Source: Bacillota bacterium (GTDB lineage: Bacteria > Bacillota > Bacilli > Bacillales_B > DSM-18226). From it: a stretch of DNA of 11,878 bases. The stretch covers positions 1-11,878 of the forward strand of contig JAKACS010000036.1 of the NCBI GenBank assembly GCA_021821235.1, given 5' to 3'. Made by a program: the position numbers and the translations under genes. The notes under the pieces were generated by a model. That model ran no database searches. It saw only the letters and a list, made by a program, of their open reading frames with translations, and was not told where the DNA came from. Of the stretch, positions 1-6,849 are shown in pieces; position 1 is the first letter of the stretch, and the number at the start of each line of letters is the position of its first letter.

Positions 1-291
1 GGCAATGCCGATTACTAATGCAACAAAATTGGTCGCAAGATATAAAAACAGCAATTTTCCTGTCAACCGACCAACTTTTTCCGTATTTTTGATTCCTGAA
101 AACCCCATAATCAGAGAAGTAAATACGATTGGTACCACCACAAACTGAATAAGCCTTAAAAATCCTTTGCCCACCGGTAATAGAACATATTTATCCAAAA
201 CAGGAACCACACCTGGTATGAACGCATTTAATACGGCTCCAAATAAAATACCGAGGATCAAACTTGCTGTAATCTTCGTTGAAAGTTTCAT
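1..291 (-). CDS. Dicarboxylate/amino acid:cation symporter, N-terminal part (cut by window edge)
   Basis: This is the first 97 codons of a membrane transporter of the DAACS family (GltP/DctA type), which imports glutamate, aspartate or C4-dicarboxylates with Na+ or H+. The protein begins MKLSTKITASLILGILFGAV, a first membrane helix. It continues with a second hydrophobic stretch containing RLIQFVVVPIVFTSLIMG, the conserved TM2 motif of the family, and then a third helix around LLFLYLATNFVALVIG. The start at 291 is preceded by an AAGGGGG ribosome binding site. The reading frame is open to base 1, so the gene continues off the left edge and substrate residues of the C-terminal half cannot be seen. 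It is transcribed away from the rest of the window, from a promoter at 340-368. The family call is firm; the substrate is unknown. Confidence 0.85.
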   Translation of the reverse strand, partial: MKLSTKITASLILGILFGAVLNAFIPGVVPVLDKYVLLPVGKGFLRLIQFVVVPIVFTSLIMGFSGIKNTEKVGRLTGKLLFLYLATNFVALVIGIA

Positions 292-339
292 ACTTGTCCC
301 CCTTTTTATTTCTCACTAACCCTATCGGATTTCATCGTT

Positions 340-368
340 ATTTTATAATACCTTGACTTCAATGTAAA
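340..368 (-). promoter_or_regulatory. Promoter of the symporter gene
   Basis: On the minus strand a TTTACA -35 box (363-368) and a TAAAAT -10 box (340-345) are separated by 17 bases. They lie about 50 bases upstream of the symporter start codon at 291. The boxes were read by eye; no transcription start is known. Confidence 0.5.
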
Positions 369-430
369 TACCTTTTTATAAAAACTTTTACCAAAAATAT
401 ATTTCTGTAAACATGAGAATCACCACTAAA

Positions 431-463
431 AAAAGAGCCAATCTAAGATTGATTTGCTCTTTT
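431..463 (-). terminator. Rho-independent terminator (minus strand)
   Basis: A 13-bp inverted repeat with one mismatch (arms 431-443 and 451-463, 7-base loop). On the minus strand the hairpin ends in GGCTC followed by seven T residues. It would end minus-strand transcripts coming from the small gene at 726-920, before they reach the symporter gene. Confidence 0.6.
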
Positions 464-725
464 ACCGATTATTGGTTTGCTTTTCAATCACGCTACACCG
501 GCTCTGTCACTTTTCCATTTTTCAGAACGAACAGTAAATCAGGTTATCTCAGGTTCGAGATATTTATCCAAAAAATATATTTATTCGCAAAATACCTCAA
601 ATCCAAAATAAATTTTAATCCATTTACTCTTTTATGTCAATTACCGTTTCAGTTTCTCTAAAAGAAAAAAACCGAACCGTCATATGATTCAGTCTCCTAC
701 CCGTTTGAGGGCGTTTACAATAAAG
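464..725. other. Intergenic, no gene seen
   Basis: Together with 292-430, this gives a gene-free stretch of more than 400 bases between the symporter and the small minus-strand gene. Apart from the symporter promoter and the terminator it is AT-rich sequence without a convincing ORF. A plus-strand open frame at 413-661 has no ribosome binding site and runs through the terminator hairpin, so it is not called. Confidence 0.5.
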
Positions 726-920
726 TCATATATTAACACATTCTTCAAGAGGTACATCGAGATCCCCAATCGTTTTCCCCTGTTTCTCTAATGCTTTTAC
801 GATTAAGTCTACCTCATAATACATTGCTTCTGTTAAAAGTCCATCATCAATGTTTTTATTAATATAAAAAAAGAATTGAGCTAGGACTTCTACCGGTAAT
901 TTATCATACAATGTTTCCAT
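726..920 (-). CDS. Small acidic protein of unknown function (64 aa)
   Basis: A 64-residue soluble protein that I do not recognise. The start at 920 has a good ribosome binding site (AGGGTGAT, six to nine bases upstream). The composition is protein-like: acidic, with helices around VEVLAQFFFYINKNI and a heptad-like segment around MYYEVDLIVKALEKQGKTI, ending in a short tail DVPLEECVNI. There is no signal peptide or membrane segment and only one cysteine, near the end. It stands alone, with the symporter terminator side downstream and 160 bases of AT-rich sequence upstream. Small solitary proteins of this kind are common in Bacillus genomes. The coding call rests on start context and composition, not on homology. 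Confidence 0.6.
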   Translation of the reverse strand: METLYDKLPVEVLAQFFFYINKNIDDGLLTEAMYYEVDLIVKALEKQGKTIGDLDVPLEECVNI

Positions 921-1017
921 CTTATCACCCTAACTATTTTTCTATTATTCATACTATACCATATAAACAATATTTTGAATATTATAAAATAATTAAAAAT
1001 ATTGATTATGTATGCAC

Positions 1018-1050
1018 CATTTGTGATTTTTAATTAAAAAACCACAAATG
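1018..1050. repeat. Inverted repeat, possible weak bidirectional terminator
   Basis: Arms of 14 bp (1018-1031 and 1037-1050, about CATTTGTGATTTTT and its complement, one mismatch) flank a 5-base loop. The stem carries T/A runs in its inner half, but no T tract follows on either strand. It lies between the 726-920 gene and the 21-bp repeat arrays and could mark the end of transcripts leaving the mocR gene. Confidence 0.4.
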
Positions 1051-1087
1051 AGCCAGGTTTTAAAGAATCCCTACGCATGATTCCCGC

Positions 1088-1213
1088 TTATCCGCGGAAT
1101 TTATCCATTTATCCGTGGAATTTGCGAACTTATCCGTGAAATTTATCTATTTATCCGCGGAAATTTTCTATTTATCCGCGGATTTTATCTATTTATCCGT
1201 ATTTCCACCATTT
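1088..1213. repeat. 21-bp tandem repeat, block A (six units)
   Basis: Six units begin at 1088, 1109, 1130, 1151, 1172 and 1193, exactly 21 bp apart. Each starts TTATCCGYGGAA or a variant, followed by a variable T-rich half. Three units contain the palindrome CCGCGG. The last unit is divergent in its second half (TTATCCGTATTTCC). There are no unique spacers, so this is not a CRISPR. Because 21 is a multiple of 3, one plus-strand frame stays open with heptads such as LSAEFIH, but it has no start codon or ribosome binding site. Confidence 0.85.
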
Positions 1214-1292
1214 GGAACGACTTTTTCCCAAATATATGTAATTTCGACTTCTGTTTGATTCAATCTTTCCTCCCATCAACAATGGTTCACGC

Positions 1293-1418
1293 TTATCCGT
1301 GAATTTTACCCATTTATCCGTGGAATTTGCGAACATATCCGTGGAACTTATCTATTTATCCGCGGAAATCTCCTATTTATCCGCGAATTTTACCCATTTA
1401 TCCGTATTTCCCCCATTC
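1293..1418. repeat. 21-bp tandem repeat, block B (copy of block A)
   Basis: Six units begin at 1293, 1314, 1335, 1356, 1377 and 1398. Each lies exactly 205 bp from its counterpart in block A, and in the same order of variants: for example, the second unit of both has GTGGAATTTGCGAAC, and the last of both has CCGTATTTCC. The block therefore arose by duplication of the whole six-unit array, or of its ancestor, without indels. The 3' end of the mocR-like gene runs into it, and the last codons of the frame-restored protein fall in its final units. Confidence 0.85.
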
Positions 1419-2789
1419 GGCAAACCCCTTGTTTGATTTTTTCTTCACTAACATTCCCATAACCAAGAATCACTTTATTTAGATGGCGTCCTTTATGAAT
1501 GGCATGATGCTCTACCGGATAAACTTTTACCTGATTTTGATAGAGTCTTCAATTACTTCCTCTGTAAAAACGACCTCCGGGAATTCAGCAATCAGGTGCA
1601 ATCCCGTCGAATCGCCGGAAATTTTCACTGCATCTTCAAACTCCTGAGCCAAAGCTTTTCTTAAAATTTCCCGCCGCCTCATATAAACTTTTCTCATTTT
1701 ACGAATATGGCGTTCCAACAGTCCTTCTTCAATAAAGCGGGCGAGAACCATTTGATTAAGCGAAGGATTATGCAGATCATGAAACCATTTCAAATTCCTG
1801 CATCGCTCAATAAGAGATTGCGGGAGAACTACATAACCCATTCGTAAGGCAGGAGAAAGATTCTTACTAAAGGTTCCGACATAAATGACTTTTTCACAAT
1901 CCAACCCTTGAAGGGAGCTGATTGGTTCACCATCATAACGAAATTCACTATCGTAATCATCCTCCACAATATAGCAATTGTTCGCTCTGGCAAACTGGAT
2001 GAGCTGAATCCTCCGTTGGATCGGAAGAATACTGCCTAACGGAAACTGATGCGATGGAGTGACAAAAATAATTTTTGTATTTTTCCCAGTTGGAAGCAAA
2101 TCTGTTCTGATCCCTTGTTCATCAACTGGCATCGGGACAAGTGCTGCCCCAGTTGATGCAAAAATTGTTTGAATTTCCTTTGTGATCGGATCCTCGATTA
2201 CAACCTCATCACCTTCGGAAAGCAAAAGCTTTGTTATCAAAGAAAAGGCTTGCGTTGCACCTGATGTAATAACAATTTGCTCTGCATGACAATCTACTCC
2301 CCTTGTTCTTCTCAGAAAATGAGAGAGACTTTTCCGCAATTCCAACCGTCCTTCCGGATGACCATAGCCATATATAGAATCGGGAATGTCTATGCATATT
2401 TCCTTTAAAAATTTTCCCCAATCCTTTCTCGGAAACATGTCCAAGGCTGGGATTCCTGATCGGAAGTCAATGGCATCCTTTCCTTCCATACTCTCTTGTG
2501 AACTTTCCTTCAATGTGGACAGCTTAGCCTGATTTTTTTTCAAAAAAGCCCCTTCCGCTACAAAAGTTCCAGAACCCTGCTGGCCGACGATATAACCTTC
2601 TGCCAACAATTGTTCAAACGCCTCAAGGACGACATTGCGTGAAATTCCTAATTGGACGGCACATTCACGAGTAGCTGGCAGCTTTTCCCCCGCTTTCAGC
2701 TCCCCATGTAAAATAAGTCTTCGTATGTATTCATACACTTGTCTTTTTAATGGAATATCCAGTGTACGGTCAAGTGGAATCCAAAGCAT
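1390..2789 (-). pseudogene. MocR/GabR-type regulator, frameshifted near the 3' end
   Basis: This is a GntR-type winged helix (about residues 10-78, with RECAVQLGISRNVVLEAFEQL) fused to a class I aminotransferase-like domain. It has the PLP-site motifs EDDYDSEFRY (276-285) and GTFSKNLSPALRMGY, with K309 the likely PLP lysine. Such proteins sense PLP or amino compounds and control metabolic or transport genes, here probably the divergent permease. The start at 2789 has GGAGGGG upstream. The uninterrupted frame ends at 1527 after 420 codons. Right after the stop, another frame continues VKVYPVEHHAIHKGRHLNKV and ILGYGNVSEEKIKQG, the usual end of this family. Adding one A to the four-A run (TTTT at 1535-1538 on the plus strand) restores about 466 residues, the normal length. 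The restored stop (1390-1392) lies in repeat block B. Real mutation or sequencing error cannot be distinguished here. Confidence 0.85.
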
Positions 2790-2913
2790 CGCTTTCCCCT
2801 CCGCAAAAATTGGTACCTAAATAATCATTCTATATTGGTTCTTATGCTAACCATTTTACCATGCTACCCTAAAAGAGGAATGGCAATCGATTAGATAAAA
2901 AGGAGACATCTAC
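2790..2913. promoter_or_regulatory. Shared regulatory region of mocR-like gene and permease
   Basis: This 124-bp region separates the divergent regulator and permease. It contains repeated short elements suited to a dimeric regulator: ATTGGT at about 2808 and 2835, then ACCAT-like words in AACCATTTTACCATG at about 2850-2865. TGGTT and AACCA form an inverted pair around CTTATGC. GabR-type proteins are known to bind spaced ATACCA/TGGTAT words, so this is a plausible operator. No strong -35/-10 pair could be chosen. The permease ribosome binding site AAGGAGA lies at its right end. Confidence 0.4.
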
Positions 2914-4206
2914 ATGCAGTTACAAAGAACATTAGGCTGGAAAGAAGCAACTTCGATTGGAGTTGGCGCAATGGTGGGAGCAGGAATTTTTGTTCTCAGC
3001 GGAGTAGCCACAGGCAAAGCCGGTCCCGCTGTCATCATTTCGTTTATTTTAGCCGCATTGCTCGCGATATTGCTGGGGCTGTGCTATGGCGAATTGGCTT
3101 CACGATACCCAAGGGCTGGCGGTTCGTATGAATATGCACGAGAAACAATGGGGTCATTTATTGGAACGATCGTGGGCTGGTCATACTGGGGAGCTTGGCT
3201 TGCTGCTAGTAGTTTCGTTTCCCAAGGCTTTGGTCATTATTTGAACGCTCTGACAGGCGCCCCACCAAAGGTAAGTGCTGTGCTTCTGCTCATTGGATTG
3301 GGAACCGTCAATATAGCAGGAATTCAATTCAGCGGTAAATTTCAAGTCGGCGTCGTATGTACCGTGATTGTTGTACTCATTGGCTTTGTTATTTTGGGAG
3401 CGAAACATGTTGATTTATCGTATTTTCAACCTTTTTCTCCTTATGGTTTTTCAGGAATAGCAGAAGCAGCACTAGTCGGATTTCTTTCAATTGTCGGTTG
3501 GGATGCGATTGTTGCTTCAGGCGAGGAAATACGAAATCCAAAGAAAACCATTCCTTTAGCCATCTTCACCTCTATCATCGTCGTTCTAGTTCTCTATTTA
3601 GGGCTTTTGTTTGTCTCAATCGGCGTTATGCCTTGGCAAGAGTTTAGCGCTTCCGATGTTCCTGTTGCTTTAGCCAGTCAGCAATTTTTAGGAAAAACCG
3701 GCCCTATCTTAATTAGCATTGTCATTGTTTTGGCCTTGCCGGCAACTTGTAACGCCTTTATCCTGACGATTTCAAGAACCGCTTTTGCGATGGGAAGAAA
3801 TGGCTTATTACCGAAAAAATTTGCTTATGTTCACGCCCGCTTCCAAACGCCCGTTTGGGCAATTGTTCTTGGAGTCAGCATCCAAATTGCCTTTACATTT
3901 ATAAGTTCTATCAACATTGCTGTAACCGCAACAGGATTTTTATACCTTTTCACTTTTATCTTTACACTGATTGCATATTTCATTTCAAGAAAAAAAGTGA
4001 ACTCAAAAGAGAAGGAAACCCAATTCTATGCGCCGTTTTATCCCGTCATCCCTGCTTCAGCATTGCTGATTTGTTTAGGCTTGTTGATTCCGATTGGAAA
4101 ATCGGGAATTTTGACTGGATCTTTATGGCTGTCAATTGGGGTCGTTCTTTATTTTTTAAGAAGGAGACAGGTGCCTTGCACCACTTCTGTTTTAGATGAA
4201 ATATAG
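2914..4206 (+). CDS. APC-superfamily amino acid permease
   Basis: A 430-residue integral membrane transporter of the amino acid-polyamine-organocation superfamily. The first helix carries the substrate-site motif GVGAMVGAGIFVLSG (about residues 17-31). The next has YGELASRYPRAGGSYEYARE (about 59-78), the conserved TM2-TM3 loop. A later WDAIVASGEEIRNPKKTIP (about 195-213) is the typical TM6-TM7 segment. About 12 hydrophobic segments can be counted. The start is supported by AAGGAGA eight bases upstream. The gene is divergent from the mocR-like regulator, an arrangement common for regulators controlling uptake of an amino acid or amine. The substrate cannot be read from the sequence. No clear terminator follows; only a weak 7-bp TATCAAA/TTTGATA pair lies just downstream. 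Confidence 0.9.
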   Translation: MQLQRTLGWKEATSIGVGAMVGAGIFVLSGVATGKAGPAVIISFILAALLAILLGLCYGELASRYPRAGGSYEYARETMGSFIGTIVGWSYWGAWLAASSFVSQGFGHYLNALTGAPPKVSAVLLLIGLGTVNIAGIQFSGKFQVGVVCTVIVVLIGFVILGAKHVDLSYFQPFSPYGFSGIAEAALVGFLSIVGWDAIVASGEEIRNPKKTIPLAIFTSIIVVLVLYLGLLFVSIGVMPWQEFSASDVPVALASQQFLGKTGPILISIVIVLALPATCNAFILTISRTAFAMGRNGLLPKKFAYVHARFQTPVWAIVLGVSIQIAFTFISSINIAVTATGFLYLFTFIFTLIAYFISRKKVNSKEKETQFYAPFYPVIPASALLICLGLLIPIGKSGILTGSLWLSIGVVLYFLRRRQVPCTTSVLDEI

Positions 4207-4276
4207 TATTTGTTTTTATCAAAAGAAATGGGATGTCATTTGATAGGATTCTCGCTACTTGTTAAAGCAAATATGA

Positions 4277-4318
4277 ATGTTAGTATGTTATTATACTTAT
4301 AACATCAGCACCTAACAT
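4277..4318 (+). promoter_or_regulatory. Nested inverted-repeat operator of the toxin-antitoxin operon
   Basis: Four ATGTTA half-sites form two nested perfect inverted pairs. The inner pair is ATGTTAT (4285-4291) and ATAACAT (4299-4305). The outer pair is ATGTTAG (4277-4283) and CTAACAT (4312-4318). TATACT, a good -10 box, lies at 4292-4297 between the inner arms, though the matching -35 is weak. This is the expected place for autoregulation by the antitoxin, which has a DNA-binding AbrB domain. Binding itself is inferred. Confidence 0.6.
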
Positions 4319-4376
4319 ACAGTTTAACGGTTATAAGCTTACTGGAAAGTGTATATTAATAGTAAGGAGGAACATT

Positions 4377-4640
4377 ATGACTGCGGTGGTGAGAGAAGTG
4401 GAAAGAAAAGTAACGAAAATTGGTAATCGTTTAGGGGTTACTTTTCCACAAGAAGTGCTAGAACACCTTGGAATTAGTCAAGGCGATGAAGTTTGTTTTG
4501 AAATAGTCAATGGTCAAGTAACCATTAAGAAAAAAACAAATTTAAAGCTACCAAAAGGAATTGATGCAGAATTCCTGGAGCAAATGAACGACATGATGAA
4601 TGAATACGACCAAACTTTTAAAAACCTGGTTGATCGGTAG
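4377..4640 (+). CDS. AbrB/MazE-type antitoxin
   Basis: An 87-residue antitoxin. Residues about 8-52 form a swapped-hairpin AbrB/MazE DNA-binding domain (VTKIGNRLGVTFPQEVLEHL, then GDEVCFEIVNGQVTIKKK). The remainder, LPKGIDAEFLEQMNDMMNEY onward, is an acidic helical tail that would wrap around and block the toxin. An AAGGAGG site at 4364-4370 supports the start. The toxin gene begins five bases after the stop, so the two are cotranslated. The protein probably represses its own operon through the ATGTTA half-sites upstream. Doc toxins are classically paired with Phd; pairing with an AbrB-type N-terminus is a known alternative in Firmicutes. Confidence 0.85.
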   Translation: MTAVVREVERKVTKIGNRLGVTFPQEVLEHLGISQGDEVCFEIVNGQVTIKKKTNLKLPKGIDAEFLEQMNDMMNEYDQTFKNLVDR

Positions 4641-4645
4641 GAACT

Positions 4646-5056
4646 ATGGAAGAAATAAAATATTTAACAGAACATCAAGTGATTTTTCTGAATATGCATC
4701 AAATAAGATTGTATTCACCGAAAGAACAGCAAGGTGTTAAAGATAAAGGTCTTTTAAGTAGTGCAGTTCATCGTCCAAAACAAAGCGCATTTGGGGAAGA
4801 TGCCTATCCTACCATTTATGAAAAGGCTGCAGCTCTATTTGAAAGTTTGTTAAAAAATCATTGCTTTTATAATGCAAACAAGCGAACTGCTTTTGCGTGT
4901 CTATATATGTTTTTACGGCAAAATAAATACAGATTAATAGTCCATCCGAAAACAGCAGCGGATTTTTGCGTTCAGATCGTCAATCCAGAACAACCGGATA
5001 TATCTTTTGCGGAAATTGTCGCTTGGATTCAGAAATGGACTAAACCGGAATTTTAG
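4646..5056 (+). CDS. doc: Doc (death-on-curing) family toxin
   Basis: A 136-residue Fic-fold protein of the Doc branch. The active-site motif HCFYNANKR (residues 72-80) matches the Doc pattern HxFx(N/D)(A/G)NKR. Known Doc proteins use it to phosphorylate elongation factor EF-Tu and stop translation. The N-terminal YLTEHQVIFLNMHQI and the segment GLLSSAVHRPKQSAFGEDAYPT are also typical, including the family's GLL-slx-AV-RP element. All catalytic residues are present, so it looks active. It follows the antitoxin by five bases, with its own ribosome binding site (GTAGGA) overlapping the antitoxin end. A hairpin immediately after the stop ends the operon. Confidence 0.9.
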   Translation: MEEIKYLTEHQVIFLNMHQIRLYSPKEQQGVKDKGLLSSAVHRPKQSAFGEDAYPTIYEKAAALFESLLKNHCFYNANKRTAFACLYMFLRQNKYRLIVHPKTAADFCVQIVNPEQPDISFAEIVAWIQKWTKPEF

Positions 5057-5060
5057 AAGG

Positions 5061-5088
5061 ACAAAGGGACAGGTATCTGTCCCTTTGT
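5061..5088 (+). terminator. Perfect 12-bp hairpin after the toxin gene
   Basis: Arms ACAAAGGGACAG (5061-5072) and CTGTCCCTTTGT (5077-5088) flank a GTAT loop, four bases after the toxin stop. Position suggests a terminator, but no T tract follows (GTAGTCCCC). Very similar GGGACAG/CTGTCCC hairpins are, from memory, scattered through many Bacillus and Clostridium-type genomes, so it may also be a dispersed repeat. Confidence 0.6.
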
Positions 5089-5476
5089 GTAGTCCCCACG
5101 ACTACATCAGCCCATAGTATTTGCAAACTACATATCCGACTGTTTTTGCTGCAACCATCAGTGCATCTTCATTAATTTCAAATATAATCTGTATAGATAA
5201 TACATATCTAAGGCACAGCCAAAAAATAACTAGCCAATTTTGGTAGGAAATGCAAAAATATCCTTTAAAATATGTTTTAATTGTTAGTGACCAAACAAAC
5301 AAAAAACATACCAAGGATACAGAACTTTTTAATAAACATCAAAGACAAGACTATTATTTATAACTCTCCATTTTACTTTTGGGTTAGGAAAACACTTATT
5401 ATATACAAAAGTGCTAAAACAATGGTTGAAATAATGGAACGGAACCTTACGATAATCAATCCGCCTTTTAAAAATC
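5089..5476. other. Intergenic, no confident gene
   Basis: This is 388 bases between the toxin operon and the yfkAB-like gene. A minus-strand open frame (5102-5314) ends in a protein-like tail, EDALMVAAKTVGYVVCKYYG, but its beginning is low-complexity hydrophobic sequence without a ribosome binding site. It may be the last piece of a decayed gene that I do not recognise. No clear terminator for the minus-strand yfkAB-like gene was found here. Confidence 0.4.
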
Positions 5477-6670
5477 TTAGTCTTTTGTAATTTTCGCCTT
5501 TTTACCTGTAAAATCCTCATTTTGATAATAACTATTCTTCACTAATATGTTGGGTCCCAAACAGGCAACGCCCGGACAATGACAGCTCACCTCTCTAGCT
5601 GCCTTCGTGCTTTTCCAATTGTCATATGCCTCTTGCAAACTAGTAGACTGAATAGTTCCTAGCTTAGGAATATCCCCAAAATCAGTGACAATGATATCCC
5701 CGGTGAAAATATTGACATTTAAGCGTGATCTTCCGTCGGGATCATTCCGCACGGTTACATTTCTACCTTTGTATAACCGCTCCAACAGCCGCAAATCTTC
5801 TGGATTGCTGCTGCAAGCATAAAATGGCAGCGTTCCAAACAACATCCATACATCCTCATCCCGAACATCCAGCAAATGATGAATAGCTCCCCTGATTTCA
5901 TCAAGCGACAACGTTTCTAAATGACTGGCAAAATCGCTTGGGTACATGGGGTGTAATGAATTTTTCGTAGTAGAAAATGCTGCCATATTAACATATCCAC
6001 TATCATACATAGGGTGAATCTCATGCCTCATGCATCCCATATCTTCAACAACCTGCTTATGAATCTTTTCTAAGCAATGTGCCGTTCTGTTATTTATCAT
6101 GGTCTCAGCAGATATTAAAACTCCCAAATCAGATAAAGCCTTTGAATTAGTTATCATTCTGTCAAATAATGCTTTTCTTTGTTCTCTGGCAGGCTTTCTT
6201 TCCATCATAACAAAGCCAGTATCTATAAACTCATCCTCTGTTACCCAGTTATGAGAAATATGTAATACATCTAAATAGGGGGATATGAGCTTATATCTGT
6301 CTAGTTCTAATGTGAGATTAGAATTTATCTGAGTATAAATGCCTCTACTATGAGCATATTTCAATAAAGGTATTACATAGTTTTCTACTGATTTTAAGGA
6401 CAGCAGCGGCTCTCCTCCTGTAATGCTCATTGTCCTCAAGGTAGGGAGCTCATCTAATCTTTGCAGTAACAGCTCTAGAGGAAGTGCTTTTGGGTCTTTA
6501 TGTTGGAGGGTATGTCCTACAGCACAATGTCTACATCTCATATTACAGAGGTGTGTGGTAGTAAACTCTATACCGGATAGAGTCGGTTTACCATATTGCT
6601 CAACATCTAGATAAGCCTCCCATGGATCATTTTTGGGACTGCTTTTAGGTTTGGTTACTTGTTTATTCAT
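5477..6670 (-). CDS. yfkAB: YfkAB-type radical SAM protein, probable hybrid gene made by integration
   Basis: A 397-residue radical SAM protein with CNMRCRHC (C42, C46, C49) binding the 4Fe-4S/SAM cluster, then SITGGEP (82-88). A C-terminal CHCPGVAC (C363, C365, C370) is the CxCxxxxC motif that defines YfkAB; its substrate is unknown to me. The start at 6670 has AGGAG upstream and its own promoter (6690-6718). HPMY occurs twice (residues 219-222 and 240-243), separated by an unusual stretch beginning DSGYVNMAAF. After the second HPMY the sequence reads PSDFASHLETLS, as expected for the native gene. By hand alignment, the first 222 residues are about two thirds identical to the broken copy at 9242-9901. 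I infer that residues before about 242 belong to the integrated element and the rest to the host gene. A full second copy is the less likely alternative. Confidence 0.88.
   Translation of the reverse strand: MNKQVTKPKSSPKNDPWEAYLDVEQYGKPTLSGIEFTTTHLCNMRCRHCAVGHTLQHKDPKALPLELLLQRLDELPTLRTMSITGGEPLLSLKSVENYVIPLLKYAHSRGIYTQINSNLTLELDRYKLISPYLDVLHISHNWVTEDEFIDTGFVMMERKPAREQRKALFDRMITNSKALSDLGVLISAETMINNRTAHCLEKIHKQVVEDMGCMRHEIHPMYDSGYVNMAAFSTTKNSLHPMYPSDFASHLETLSLDEIRGAIHHLLDVRDEDVWMLFGTLPFYACSSNPEDLRLLERLYKGRNVTVRNDPDGRSRLNVNIFTGDIIVTDFGDIPKLGTIQSTSLQEAYDNWKSTKAAREVSCHCPGVACLGPNILVKNSYYQNEDFTGKKAKITKD
5942..5961. other. Probable left attachment junction (att site) of the element
   Basis: At 5942-5953 the minus strand encodes the second HPMY of the hybrid yfkAB. 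It aligns with HPIY at the end of the broken copy (9245-9256): ACATGGGGTG here against ATATTGGATG there. The shared dinucleotides AT (5946-5947) and GG (5949-5950) are candidate crossover bases. GTAATGAAT (5953-5961), on the element side, is the near reverse complement of ATTTATTAC on the element side of the other junction. This fits two half-sites of one attP. The exact core is not resolved. Confidence 0.55.
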
Positions 6671-6689
6671 GAAAATTACTCCTATTCTA

Positions 6690-6718
6690 TTAATACCTCA
6701 TTATTATGTTTATTGCAA
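6690..6718 (-). promoter_or_regulatory. Promoter of the hybrid yfkAB
   Basis: On the minus strand TTGCAA (6713-6718) and TATTAA (6690-6695) are 17 bases apart, about 20 bases upstream of the start codon at 6670 and just ahead of the AGGAG site. It lies inside the element, so integration provides yfkAB with a new promoter. Confidence 0.55.
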
Positions 6719-6849
6719 AATAAAAGTACAGAGTTTTGCAAGGAATTTGTGCAGAACTAACTGCATAAAAAATAGGCTTGCCAGCCCCAATAAAATCTCC
6801 TACTGTATAGATTGAACAGATCACAACAGTGGGAGGTGGACATGAAAGG

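Noticed and set aside
413..661. 82-codon plus-strand open frame
   Set aside because: No ribosome binding site, AT-rich composition unlike a protein, and it runs through a terminator hairpin.
1086..1418. Possible CRISPR array
   Set aside because: The 21-bp units follow each other without unique spacers and there are no cas genes.
5102..5314. 70-codon minus-strand open frame after the toxin gene
   Set aside because: Only the last 20 or so residues look protein-like; no start signal and no recognised family. Kept as a note in the intergenic entry.
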